Notes under the pieces: model-generated
What the model saw: the letters and a program-made list of their open reading frames with translations, nothing else
Told to the model about the DNA's origin: nothing
Databases searched by the model: none
Source: Flavobacteriales bacterium UBA4585
GTDB lineage: Bacteria; Bacteroidota; Bacteroidia; Flavobacteriales; Schleiferiaceae
Direction of reading: 5' to 3'
Assembly (NCBI GenBank): GCA_949487015.1
Contig: CATAQZ010000072.1
Span: forward strand, 1 to 14,147
DNA: 14,147 nt
Program-made: the position numbers and the translations under genes
In this document: one piece after another, positions 7,825-14,147 of the stretch
Numbering within the stretch: position 1 is the first letter of the stretch
Layout: each line of letters begins with the position of its first letter

Positions 7825-8157
7825 ATGAGTAAAGAATTAAGCCATCAAGAAATGCAATCCATCGGCGAAGAAGTCGTTGGTGTCTTGTGTAATATATTCG
7901 ATCCTGAAATTCCTGTAGATATTTATCAGCTTGGATTGATTTATGATGTGAAAGTTAGTACGGATCGTGATGTCCACATTCTAATGACCCTGACTTCGCC
8001 AAACTGCCCAGTAGCTGAAAGTATGCCTCAGGAGGTGAAAGAAAAGTCACGAGCTCTCGATAACGTCCGGGAGGTAGAAGTAGAACTTACTTTTGATCCA
8101 CCTTGGGATAAAAGCATGATGAGTGAAGAAGCAAAACTTGAACTAGGCATTCTTTAG
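7825..8157 (+). CDS. sufT: SufT-like MIP18/DUF59 Fe-S maturation protein
   Basis: This 110-aa protein belongs to the MIP18 (DUF59) family, whose members help deliver Fe-S clusters to target proteins; it is a standard last gene in Bacteroidota suf operons. Visible motifs are DPEIPVDIYQLGLIYDV (26-42), the reactive cysteine C61 in LTSPNCPVAESMP (56-68), and the C-terminal FDPPWDKSMMSEEAKLELG (90-108). The final segment separates it from PaaD-type phenylacetate proteins. It ends the compact suf operon; a terminator-like hairpin follows at 8240-8269. Confidence 0.92.
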   Translation: MSKELSHQEMQSIGEEVVGVLCNIFDPEIPVDIYQLGLIYDVKVSTDRDVHILMTLTSPNCPVAESMPQEVKEKSRALDNVREVEVELTFDPPWDKSMMSEEAKLELGIL

Positions 8158-8239
8158 TCCCTTACGCCCACTTCTTAAGATTTTCCTAAAAGACGAACCA
8201 AACCGTCACAAAATCGTTAATGTCTTCGTTAATTAGCTG

Positions 8240-8269
8240 CTCGTTCCTCAAAGAATCGAGTGATTTTTT
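8240..8269 (+). terminator. Terminator-like hairpin after suf operon
   Basis: CTCG-TTC (8240-8246) pairs with GAA-(T)-CGAG (8253-8260) around loop CTCAAA, followed after three bases by six T's (8264-8269). This has the shape of a rho-independent terminator with one bulged base. It lies 83 bp after the sufT stop but only 24 bp before the next gene's ATG, so it may instead act in that gene's leader. Just upstream is a tandem direct repeat TCGTTAAT (8214-8221 and 8226-8233). No clear TAnnTTTG box is seen in the 135-bp gap. Confidence 0.5.
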
Positions 8270-8292
8270 GTGATTTGAAAATACCCGCCATA

Positions 8293-9735
8293 ATGAAGAT
8301 TGGAATCGACGCCCTCGCCTACTACGTACCGCAACAGTACTTGCCCATAGAAACGCTCGCTGAGGCGCGCAATATAGAATACGCTAAACTCAATAAGGGT
8401 CTAGGTTTGACCTCAATGTCTTTCCCTGATACCGATGAGGATGCAGCAACAATGGGGGCCAATGCCGTGCTCAATCTTTTTACCGATGAGCCTTTAGACC
8501 CCAGCACTGTAGGGCGTCTTTACCTCGGCACGGAAAGTGCTCTGGATAGCGCCAAACCTACGGCAACCTATATCTTAGATTTAGTCGAACAACAACTCGC
8601 CAGTTCGCACGGCGCCAATTGCTTACGCAATGTCGATGCCGTGGACATGACCTTTGCTTGCATCGGTGCAGTGGATGCCTTAGAAAATGCGTGTCTTTAT
8701 GTTCGTCAACACCCAGAGAAAAAAGCCATTATTGTTGCTTCAGATTTAGCGAAATACAACTTAGGTTCTACGGGAGAATATACCCAAGGTGCAGGCGCGG
8801 TGGCCATAGTCGTTTCCGTGAATCCGTCCATCATCTCGTTAGGAGATGACATTGGCGTGGCGACAAAAGGCGAACGCGATTTTTTCAAGCCGCGCAGAAC
8901 GCATACCAAAGCAGCATTGCTCGTAGAGGCAGCCGCACTCTTAGGTCAGCAGCTTTCTATAGAAGATGCCGAAGCAAAGGTTGCAGAAGCGAATGGCTTT
9001 TGGGGTGGCAATAGAATGCTCCGCAGTTATGTTGAAGAGCCCGTGTTTGACGGTCAGTACAGCAACTTTGCTTACGTAAGCCGTATTAGTGAAGCATTGG
9101 CACACTTTGGAACGAAAGTAGCGATCAATCCAGCTCTAGATTGGGATAAAGTAGTCATGCACCTGCCCTATGCATTCCAAGGCCGACGCATGCTAGTAAA
9201 TTTTTACCTGGACTGGATGAAAGCCAACGGAAAGTGGCAAGATGTAGTTGCTGTCATGGGCAGTGATCAACCTTCGGATAAGGCCGAAGCAAAAGAATGG
9301 GTGCGCGCATTCAGTAAATCTGACTATTACCGGGCTTATGTGGCGAAAGCGCTCGCACCCGCCGAGCGTGCATCAAGCTTAATAGGCAATATGTATACCG
9401 CCTCTATTTTTATGGGGCTCTTGAGCACGCTTTGCGACGCAGCCGACAAAGGCGAAGCGATCGAAGGCAACACTATTGGCTTTATGGGTTACGGATCTGG
9501 CTCTAAAGCGAAAGTGTTTCAAGGCACCGTGGAAGCAGGCTGGAAAAAAGTGGGCCGATTAGATCTGTTTAACGCCCTTGAAAACCGCTCGCCTGTGGAC
9601 TTCAAAACCTATGAGCTTTGGCATAATGAGCGCCTCACCGCTCCGCTTTCTCCAGAGAAGTCCGGATTTACGTTTACCGGATTACGTACGGAAGAGAACC
9701 AAGAATTCTTTAGAGACTATACCTTTACGGCTTAA
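8293..9735 (+). CDS. mvaS: Hydroxymethylglutaryl-CoA synthase
   Basis: HMG-CoA synthase joins acetyl-CoA and acetoacetyl-CoA, the first committed step of the mevalonate route to isoprenoids, used by many Flavobacteriia. The start MKIGIDALAYYVP at the ATG (8293) gives 480 aa; a GTG at 8260 would add 11 unlikely residues and lies inside the hairpin upstream. The catalytic triad is visible: E81 in YLGTESALDSAKP, C123 in DMTFACIGAVDALENA, and H290 in VVMHLPYAFQGRRM. Also seen are GSTGEYTQGAGAVA (158-171) and FDGQYSNFAYVSR. It is longer than Gram-positive MvaS (about 390 aa), with extra sequence at about 206-247 between FFKPRRT and EEPVFDGQ, which I recall from other Bacteroidota members. It forms a two-gene unit with the DUF2480 gene 3 bp downstream. 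Confidence 0.92.
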   Translation: MKIGIDALAYYVPQQYLPIETLAEARNIEYAKLNKGLGLTSMSFPDTDEDAATMGANAVLNLFTDEPLDPSTVGRLYLGTESALDSAKPTATYILDLVEQQLASSHGANCLRNVDAVDMTFACIGAVDALENACLYVRQHPEKKAIIVASDLAKYNLGSTGEYTQGAGAVAIVVSVNPSIISLGDDIGVATKGERDFFKPRRTHTKAALLVEAAALLGQQLSIEDAEAKVAEANGFWGGNRMLRSYVEEPVFDGQYSNFAYVSRISEALAHFGTKVAINPALDWDKVVMHLPYAFQGRRMLVNFYLDWMKANGKWQDVVAVMGSDQPSDKAEAKEWVRAFSKSDYYRAYVAKALAPAERASSLIGNMYTASIFMGLLSTLCDAADKGEAIEGNTIGFMGYGSGSKAKVFQGTVEAGWKKVGRLDLFNALENRSPVDFKTYELWHNERLTAPLSPEKSGFTFTGLRTEENQEFFRDYTFTA

Positions 9736-9738
9736 CTC

Positions 9739-10239
9739 ATGAGTGACGGTACCATTGTAAACAAAGTAGCGGCAAGTCCGCTGATCACCTTTAATTTGGA
9801 AGATTTCCTTCCAAAGAAGGTGCATGCAATGGACCTGAGCCAATGGCTTGAGCAAGGCTTTATTCTGCGCGAAACGGAATTCAGGAATGCGCTTAAAAGC
9901 ACTGATTTTTCGCGGTATGAAGGCTCCGTAATTCATCTTTATTGCAGTACAGAAGCCATACTACCGGCCTGGGCGCCCCTCTTAGTTGCCAGTAAATGCA
10001 CTGAGGCTGGACTTACCTGCATCTGGTCAGAAAACGAAGAAGGATTCTATAGTGCATTCTATCGCGAGCGCATGACGATGCATGATTGGAAGGAATACAC
10101 AGGAAAACCAGTTATCATCAAAGGATGCGGAGATAAACGCATTCCTAAAGATGCCTACGTACTGGCCACCCAGTACTTAAAACCCGTTGCGAAAAAAATC
10201 AGCTACGGAGAAGCGTGTTCAGCCGTTCCTCTAAAGTAA
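9739..10239 (+). CDS. DUF2480 family protein
   Basis: The 166-aa product matches the DUF2480 family as I remember it: N-terminal IVNKVAASPLITFNLEDF, then MDLSQWLEQGFILREtEFR-like sequence, LYCSTEAILPAWAPLLVASK (68-86 region), VIIKGCGDKRIP (125-136) and the end YGEACSAVPLK (156-166). Its function is unknown. The family is nearly restricted to Bacteroidota and is often found beside suf genes. Five cysteines are present (C69, C87, C94, C130, C160); C69, C130 and C160 sit in the conserved motifs and could bind a cluster, metal or persulfide (inference). There is no signal peptide or membrane helix, so it is cytoplasmic. It follows HMG-CoA synthase by 3 bp and converges with the minus-strand beta-barrel gene one base after its stop. 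Confidence 0.88.
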   Translation: MSDGTIVNKVAASPLITFNLEDFLPKKVHAMDLSQWLEQGFILRETEFRNALKSTDFSRYEGSVIHLYCSTEAILPAWAPLLVASKCTEAGLTCIWSENEEGFYSAFYRERMTMHDWKEYTGKPVIIKGCGDKRIPKDAYVLATQYLKPVAKKISYGEACSAVPLK

Positions 10240-10240
10240 T

Positions 10241-10915
10241 CTAGAGCGTAAAGCTCAAACCAACAGTTAACGGACGCGCCTGTGCCCACTCTGGCAACAT
10301 GGCGCCTTCTACGACAATCGCGCTCAATCCGTAATGCACATACGCATTCACCGGACCCCTTCCCGCTTTTACATGTACACCATATCGTATCGGGTTAAAA
10401 CCGGATATTTGGTAATATTTGACCTGGTATGCGTCGTCTTTATAGTAGGAATAAGCATCCGTGCGGTACCCGAACGTACCTCCTACATACAATCTGTTGT
10501 ACCTGCCCTTTCTATTGGCTTTACCTCTGTAACGGAAGGCAACAGTCGCGTCCAAATATTCCGTCGCGAAACGGTTGGAAATGAATTCGCGCCCACTAAG
10601 ATCGACGAGTGTTTGTGTACCGTCTTCCGCAACATCGATACGTACGTTTCCATGATAAAACTGTGCACTGTAGCCCACGCCATAAGCAATAGAGAAATGA
10701 CTCAAACCAATGACATTATCGCGCATGAATTGAAACGATTGGCTGTTCGAACGAACGTTCGACTGAAAAGATGCTGGCGCATCGAGCACAGACAACAAAC
10801 CTGTATTAAACGAAAAGCCCTCTCCCGGTTCAGGCAAGAAGGCAGTTTTCGATTGGCCATGTCCTAAAAGGCCCAACGCCAATAAAGCAAACAGTAGGTG
10901 GTACGTTTTTTTCAT
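10241..10915 (-). CDS. Predicted outer-membrane beta-barrel protein (PorT-like)
   Basis: From the ATG at 10915 the protein is 224 aa and starts with a clear signal peptide (MKKTYHLLFALLALGLLGHG, about 1-20). A TTG start at 10930 would add five residues before the Lys-Lys and is less likely. The rest is an alternating, aromatic-rich beta-strand pattern (FSIAYGVGYSAQF, YLDATVAFRYRG, RLYVGGTFGYRTDAY, NAYVHYGLSAIVVEG) ending in LTVGLSFTL, a typical outer-membrane barrel C-terminus. The Tyr-Leu-Asp...Phe-Arg-Tyr strand resembles PorT-type proteins. The specific role is unknown. It lies 20 bp after the acidic 94-aa gene, so the two are probably co-transcribed, and it converges with the DUF2480 gene. 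Confidence 0.7.
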   Translation of the reverse strand: MKKTYHLLFALLALGLLGHGQSKTAFLPEPGEGFSFNTGLLSVLDAPASFQSNVRSNSQSFQFMRDNVIGLSHFSIAYGVGYSAQFYHGNVRIDVAEDGTQTLVDLSGREFISNRFATEYLDATVAFRYRGKANRKGRYNRLYVGGTFGYRTDAYSYYKDDAYQVKYYQISGFNPIRYGVHVKAGRGPVNAYVHYGLSAIVVEGAMLPEWAQARPLTVGLSFTL

Positions 10916-10935
10916 ACCACCAAAATACAATTTAC

Positions 10936-11220
10936 TTAGTCGTCTAAGTCGTCCGATTCGAAATCTTCGTCTTCTGAAGAAACGCTTTCTTCAAATTCCT
11001 CAAGGTCGAATGCTTCGAAATTTTTAGTCAAAGTGCTACTCACTTTAATGAGGTACTTTGTGTCCTCCGTCTCCAAAGGAACGGCTTCAACTTTTTCGCC
11101 TTTCGCGTTTGTAAAGTATATGGTATCGTATTCGAAACCATCCGGGTACGCTTCGACCAATAGCGCCATTAGGTCTGGTGTCATGGACTTATAATCCTTG
11201 ATCACGTTTTTCTTTGCCAT
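10936..11220 (-). CDS. Small acidic-tailed hypothetical protein, 94 aa
   Basis: The 94-aa product has a compact folded-looking first part (MAKKNVIKDYKSMTPDLMAL, then DGFEYDTIYFTNAKGEKVEA and VPLETEDTKYLIKVS) and a very acidic tail at about 68-94 (EEFEESVSSEDEDFESDDLDD). I recall similar uncharacterised flavobacterial proteins with the YPxGF...FTNxxGxxxxAxPxETxDxxYLI pattern, but no function is established. The strongly acidic tail suggests binding to a basic partner or nucleic-acid mimicry (inference). There is no signal peptide, so it is cytoplasmic. It is followed 20 bp later by the beta-barrel gene and starts 113 bp after the stop of the DHS-like gene. Confidence 0.7.
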   Translation of the reverse strand: MAKKNVIKDYKSMTPDLMALLVEAYPDGFEYDTIYFTNAKGEKVEAVPLETEDTKYLIKVSSTLTKNFEAFDLEEFEESVSSEDEDFESDDLDD

Positions 11221-11282
11221 CTCTTTTGATGATTAAGTGAGCACCTGGCCCACGCAAAAAACACAACTATAAACTAATCCAT

Positions 11283-11306
11283 TGAAAATGAAAACGCTCA
11301 GGAGCG
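11283..11306 (-). terminator. Terminator-like hairpin after the polyamine genes
   Basis: On the minus strand CGCTCCTGAGCG (11306-11295) is self-complementary (4-5 bp stem) and runs straight into TTTTCATTTTC. It lies 28 bp after the DHS-like stop. The stem is short, so it is a modest terminator. Confidence 0.45.
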
Positions 11307-11317
11307 CATACCCTCAC

Positions 11318-11331
11318 TGAAGGTGCCTTCA
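11318..11331 (-). repeat. Short palindrome at the end of the DHS-like gene
   Basis: The sequence TGAAGGTGCCTTCA is a 6-bp inverted repeat around two bases, three bases beyond the stop codon of the DHS-like gene. Together with the hairpin at 11295-11306 it forms two stem-loops in a row, which may together mark the transcript end. Confidence 0.35.
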
Positions 11332-11333
11332 TT

Positions 11334-12308
11334 TTACTTGCCCAATATCCAAGAAAAAATCAATGGTGCAACAATAGTTGCATCACTTTCCACAATAAAT
11401 TTTGGAGTGTCTGCATCCAGCTTTCCCCAGGTGATTTTTTCGTTAGGAACGGCACCTGAATACGAACCGTAGCTTGTCGTCGAATCTGAAATTTGACAGA
11501 AGTACCCCCAGAACGGCGTATCCTCTAATTCCATATCCTGGTACAACATGGGCACCACACAGATTGGGAAATCGCCCGCAATACCACCACCGATTTGGAA
11601 AAATCCGATAGACGCCTCCTTCGAGGTTTGGGTATACCAATCTGCGAGCCACATCATGTATTCAATCCCGTTCTTTACTGTACTTGCCTGAAGTTCTCCT
11701 TTGATGCAGTACGAAGCGAAAATATTCCCCATTGTACTGTCTTCCCAGCCTGGAACTACGATAGGAAGGTTGCGTTCTGCTGCAGCAATCATCCAACTGT
11801 GCTCTGGCGGAATTTCATAGTATTGTTCCAAGACTCCAGATAAAATCATCTTGTACATGTATTCGTGCGGAAAATAACGCTCACCTGCAGCCTCTGCTTT
11901 TTTCCAAATGTCCTCAATGTGACTCTGTAATCTGCGAAAAGCCTCTTCTTCCGGGATGCACGTATCCGTCACGCGATTCAAACCGCGGTCTAAAAGTGCA
12001 CGCTCCTGCAGCGCAGTTAAGTCACGGTATTCCGGAACACGCTCGTAATGCGTATGTGCAACGAGATTCATTAAATCTTCCTCCAGGTTCGCCCCGGTAC
12101 AGGAGATGATGTCCACTTTACCTTCGCGAATCATCTCCGCTAGAGAGATGCCCAATTCCGCCGTAGACATGGCGCCAGCGAGGGTCACCATCATTTTACC
12201 GCCAGCAGTTAAATGCGCCTCGTATCCTTTGGCGGCATCCACCATAGCTGCTGAATTAAAATGGCGGTAGTGCTGCGCCATAAACTGTGAAATTGGTCCC
12301 TTATTCAT
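11334..12308 (-). CDS. Deoxyhypusine synthase-like protein (probable polyamine enzyme)
   Basis: The 324-aa product has the NAD-dependent DHS fold: LAGAMSTAELGISLAEMI (43-60), SCTGANLEEDL (69-79), VVPGWEDSTMGNIF (184-197), FQIGGGIAGDFPICVVPM (237-254) and NEKITWGKL (289-297). The lysine that forms the enzyme intermediate in human DHS (K329) is kept as K296, with W294 and E290. The human HH pair (H288 region) is replaced by Asp-Phe in GGGIAGDFP, and the human D313/D316 pair by Y280/Y283 in SYGSYSG. Bacteroidota lack eIF5A, so protein modification is unlikely; a polyamine-forming role such as homospermidine synthesis is my inference. Its ATG overlaps the arginine decarboxylase stop by 8 bp, tying it to polyamine supply. 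Homology is strong; the reaction is unproven. Confidence 0.88.
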   Translation of the reverse strand: MNKGPISQFMAQHYRHFNSAAMVDAAKGYEAHLTAGGKMMVTLAGAMSTAELGISLAEMIREGKVDIISCTGANLEEDLMNLVAHTHYERVPEYRDLTALQERALLDRGLNRVTDTCIPEEEAFRRLQSHIEDIWKKAEAAGERYFPHEYMYKMILSGVLEQYYEIPPEHSWMIAAAERNLPIVVPGWEDSTMGNIFASYCIKGELQASTVKNGIEYMMWLADWYTQTSKEASIGFFQIGGGIAGDFPICVVPMLYQDMELEDTPFWGYFCQISDSTTSYGSYSGAVPNEKITWGKLDADTPKFIVESDATIVAPLIFSWILGK

Positions 12309-13704
12309 AACCCAAAGTATTTAACATATTAGCTGAACTTTGCTCATCAGCAAAAAGCTTCGAAGTAACATTTCCCTCTTCATCACGATCGACGACAACG
12401 TGTCTCGGTGCTGGCAGCAAACAGTGCTTCGTTCCGCCGTAGCCGGACAACGACTCCTGATAGGCGCCTGTATTGAAGAACCCAATCATGAGGGGTTCCT
12501 CGTCTTGAGGACTCATTCGTGGTAGGAAGATCGCGTTCACATGCTGTTCAGAGTTGTAATAATCGTCCGAATCGCACGTCAATCCACCGAGCAAAACGCG
12601 GTCGTACGGGCGGTTCCATTTGTTCAAAGGGAACATAATGAAGCGCTTGTTGATGGCCCAACTGTCCGGCAGCGTAGTCATGAACGAGCTGTCGATCATG
12701 TACCATAGCTCACGGTCGTTTTGTTGTTTTGCGCCGAGGATGCTGTAGAAATTGGCACCACTTTCACCCACTGTAAAAGAACCAAATTCACTGAAAATAT
12801 TAGGCTCAGGCACATCGGCAAAATCACACATGGTTTTGATCTGAGAGATGATTTCCTCCGCCATGTATTCGTAGTCGTAATCCATGCCTAGACTCGTCTG
12901 GATTGGGAATCCGCCCCCAATATTCAGGCTATCGAGCGTTGGGCACAAACGCTTCAAGTCGATATATACGTTGACACATTTGCGCAATTCATTCCAATAA
13001 TATGCGGTATCCTTGATGCCGGTATTGATGAAGAAGTGCAGCATTTTGAGCTCCGCCATCTCATTCTCGGCAATTTTCGTTTTGTAAAAGTCCACGATAT
13101 CCCGGTATCCGATGCCCAAACGCGAGGTGTAAAATTCGAATTTAGGTTCCTCTTCTGAAGCAATGCGAATGCCCACTTTTGCCTTTTCCGTCAATCTTGA
13201 AGTCAGTTCTTCCAACTCCTCCACGTGGTCAATCACATTAATGGTGTTTGTATGTCCACTATTGATGAGTCCGGCAATGTTATCGAGGTATGCTTTGGTT
13301 TTGTAGCCGTTACAAACGACGTACTGCTGGTCTTTTAATCGGCCAGCTTCCTTCATTTTTTTAATGATATTGATATCGAAAGCACTGGAGGTCTCCAAGT
13401 GTACCTCGTTCTCTAGAACCCGCTCCATCACAAAGCTGAAATGATTGCTCTTCGTGCAGTAGCAGTAGTGGTAATTTGCCTCGTAATCCACCTTTGCCAT
13501 AGCCACATGGAACATGCGTCTGGCGCGTTGAATGTTCTCATCAATCTTGGGCAAATAGGTCATGCGCAAAGGCGTACCGTATTGCTTCACAATAGGCATG
13601 AGGTCAAGGTCGTTCCACGCGAGCGTACCGTTTTCCGTCAGCTCAAATTCCTCTGCAGGCCAATCAAAGGTCTGTTCAACGAGGTCGATGTATTTGTTTT
13701 TCAT
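12301..13704 (-). CDS. Arginine decarboxylase-like PLP enzyme (alanine racemase fold)
   Basis: This 467-aa protein is a fold-type III PLP decarboxylase, annotated as arginine decarboxylase in related flavobacteria; the product would be agmatine. Visible features are the Schiff-base lysine K85 in YCYCTKSNHFSFV, the phosphate-binding NIGGGFP (261-267), EFGSFTVGESGA (306-317) where the usual motif is EPGR-like, the catalytic cysteine region TCDSDDYY (C377), and PLP-contacting GFFNTGAYQ (408-416). It is much shorter than classic SpeA (about 630-660 aa) and lacks its inserted helical domain. Substrate choice among arginine, ornithine, lysine or a carboxy-polyamine cannot be fixed from sequence. 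A good promoter precedes it, and it overlaps the DHS-like gene by 8 bp. Confidence 0.85.
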   Translation of the reverse strand: MKNKYIDLVEQTFDWPAEEFELTENGTLAWNDLDLMPIVKQYGTPLRMTYLPKIDENIQRARRMFHVAMAKVDYEANYHYCYCTKSNHFSFVMERVLENEVHLETSSAFDINIIKKMKEAGRLKDQQYVVCNGYKTKAYLDNIAGLINSGHTNTINVIDHVEELEELTSRLTEKAKVGIRIASEEEPKFEFYTSRLGIGYRDIVDFYKTKIAENEMAELKMLHFFINTGIKDTAYYWNELRKCVNVYIDLKRLCPTLDSLNIGGGFPIQTSLGMDYDYEYMAEEIISQIKTMCDFADVPEPNIFSEFGSFTVGESGANFYSILGAKQQNDRELWYMIDSSFMTTLPDSWAINKRFIMFPLNKWNRPYDRVLLGGLTCDSDDYYNSEQHVNAIFLPRMSPQDEEPLMIGFFNTGAYQESLSGYGGTKHCLLPAPRHVVVDRDEEGNVTSKLFADEQSSANMLNTLGYE

Positions 13705-13721
13705 TTCAGTAAAAAAGTGCG

Positions 13722-13750
13722 CAAATGTAATAGAAAAATGGAAGGAACAA
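13722..13750 (-). promoter_or_regulatory. Predicted promoter of the decarboxylase / DHS-like operon
   Basis: On the minus strand TTTG (TTG at 13750-13748) is followed after 18 nt by TACATTTG (13729-13722), a full TAnnTTTG match at accepted spacing. The ATG is 17 bp further on, giving a leader of roughly 10-14 nt. Confidence 0.65.
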
Positions 13751-13791
13751 AGTCTATTCTAATTATCTGATCGACTGAACTTTAGATTTCA

Positions 13792-14147
13792 TTATTCGAA
13801 AGAGACCATGGTGCTTAAAAATCCTTCTACACGCAATTCAAACGCATCACCACGTTCCACAGGGACCATGGGTCCTAAGGCCCCAGAGAGTAGCACCTCA
13901 CCTTTCAATAGCGGTCGGCCCATTCTTGCCATCGTTTGCGCCAGCCATAAAGCGGCATTCAGGGGATCGCCCATACACGCCTTCCCATTGCCTTCGCTCG
14001 CTACAGCGCCGTTTTTAAGCAGTGTCATTTCGATCGTAGCGGTGGGTACCTCTGCCAACGGCTTTGCTTGTGTGCTAAGTACATAATGCGATCCCGAGGC
14101 ATTGTCGGCAATGGTATCTGAAATCTTAATGTCCCAATTTTCTACTC
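13792..14147 (-). CDS. 2-keto-4-pentenoate hydratase family protein, 3' part only
   Basis: The reading frame is open from the window edge to the stop at 13792-13794, giving the last 117 residues; the start lies outside the window. Family motifs are KISDTIADNASGS, NGKACMGDPLNAALWLAQTM, GRPLLKGEVLLSGALGPMVP and the end RVEGFLSTMVSFE. This matches the C-terminal half of the 2-oxopent-4-enoate hydratase / 4-oxalocrotonate decarboxylase branch of the fumarylacetoacetate hydrolase superfamily, which act in meta-cleavage of catechols and in aminomuconate routes of tryptophan breakdown. Which of the two reactions it performs cannot be told here. An ATG-like start at 14058 is only an internal TTG leucine. 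The gap to the decarboxylase gene (87 bp) carries that gene's promoter and no obvious terminator. Confidence 0.85.
   Translation of the reverse strand, partial: VENWDIKISDTIADNASGSHYVLSTQAKPLAEVPTATIEMTLLKNGAVASEGNGKACMGDPLNAALWLAQTMARMGRPLLKGEVLLSGALGPMVPVERGDAFELRVEGFLSTMVSFE

Noticed and set aside
10229..10246. Inverted repeat CTCTA / TAGAG across the DUF2480 and barrel stop codons as a bidirectional terminator
   Set aside because: The stem is only 5 bp with no T-run on either strand.
10334..10867. Open frame of 177 codons on the plus strand opposite the beta-barrel gene
   Set aside because: The minus-strand reading has a signal peptide and barrel pattern; the plus-strand translation is basic and featureless, so it is treated as a shadow.
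11262..11269. TAGTTGTG on the minus strand as promoter for the acidic 94-aa gene
   Set aside because: It has one mismatch to TAnnTTTG and no TTG at suitable spacing upstream, so it is too weak to call.
13792..14058. A complete 88-aa gene starting at 14058
   Set aside because: The start would be an internal TTG (leucine) and the frame continues open to the window edge with hydratase-family sequence, so it is a cut gene.
1..14147. Mobile elements, CRISPR arrays, tRNA or rRNA genes
   Set aside because: No transposase, integrase, regularly spaced repeats or RNA-gene sequences were seen on either strand.

Overview
The window looks like a chromosomal stretch from a member of the Bacteroidota, most likely order Flavobacteriales; the family cannot be fixed from sequence alone. 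Supporting signs are a BatE-type TPR/SH3 protein, a DUF2480 protein, a complete Bacteroidota-style suf operon, HMG-CoA synthase (mevalonate pathway), a compact arginine decarboxylase next to a deoxyhypusine-synthase-like gene, and Bacteroidota promoters (TTG plus TAnnTTTG) with little sign of Shine-Dalgarno sequences. I see no mobile element, CRISPR array, rRNA or tRNA. This is mostly dense core-genome sequence.

Layout. (1) 13-714, plus strand: batE, the end of an aerotolerance (bat) operon that enters from the left, convergent with an unrecognised 109-aa gene on the minus strand. (2) 1189-2235, minus strand: thiL, thiamine-monophosphate kinase. It diverges from the suf operon across a short intergenic region that carries two identical TAACTTTG boxes and a perfect 8+8 bp dyad. 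(3) 2330-8157, plus strand: a tightly packed iron-sulfur assembly operon sufA-sufB-sufC-sufD-sufS-sufE-sufT, with gaps of 3-10 bp or overlaps of 1-4 bp. (4) 8293-10239, plus strand: HMG-CoA synthase and a DUF2480 gene 3 bp apart, set off from suf by a terminator-like hairpin. (5) 10241-11220, minus strand: a small acidic-tailed protein followed by a predicted outer-membrane beta-barrel protein. (6) 11334-13704, minus strand: an arginine decarboxylase overlapping a deoxyhypusine-synthase-like gene by 8 bp, with a good promoter in front and terminator-like hairpins behind; this is a candidate polyamine (homospermidine) module. (7) 13792-14147, minus strand: the 3' part of a 2-keto-4-pentenoate hydratase family gene, cut by the window edge.

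How the genes work together. SufS takes sulfur from cysteine and passes it to SufE. The SufBCD complex builds a cluster, SufA carries it, and SufT helps maturation. DUF2480, which I recall as a frequent suf neighbour in Bacteroidota, is here co-transcribed with HMG-CoA synthase. The decarboxylase would supply agmatine (or putrescine after hydrolysis) to a DHS-like enzyme whose key residues differ from the eIF5A-modifying enzyme. The best leads are the thiL/suf dyad, the DHS-like enzyme, the DUF2480 gene, and the hairpin in front of the unknown 109-aa gene. No clearly new multi-gene defence or mobile system is visible.
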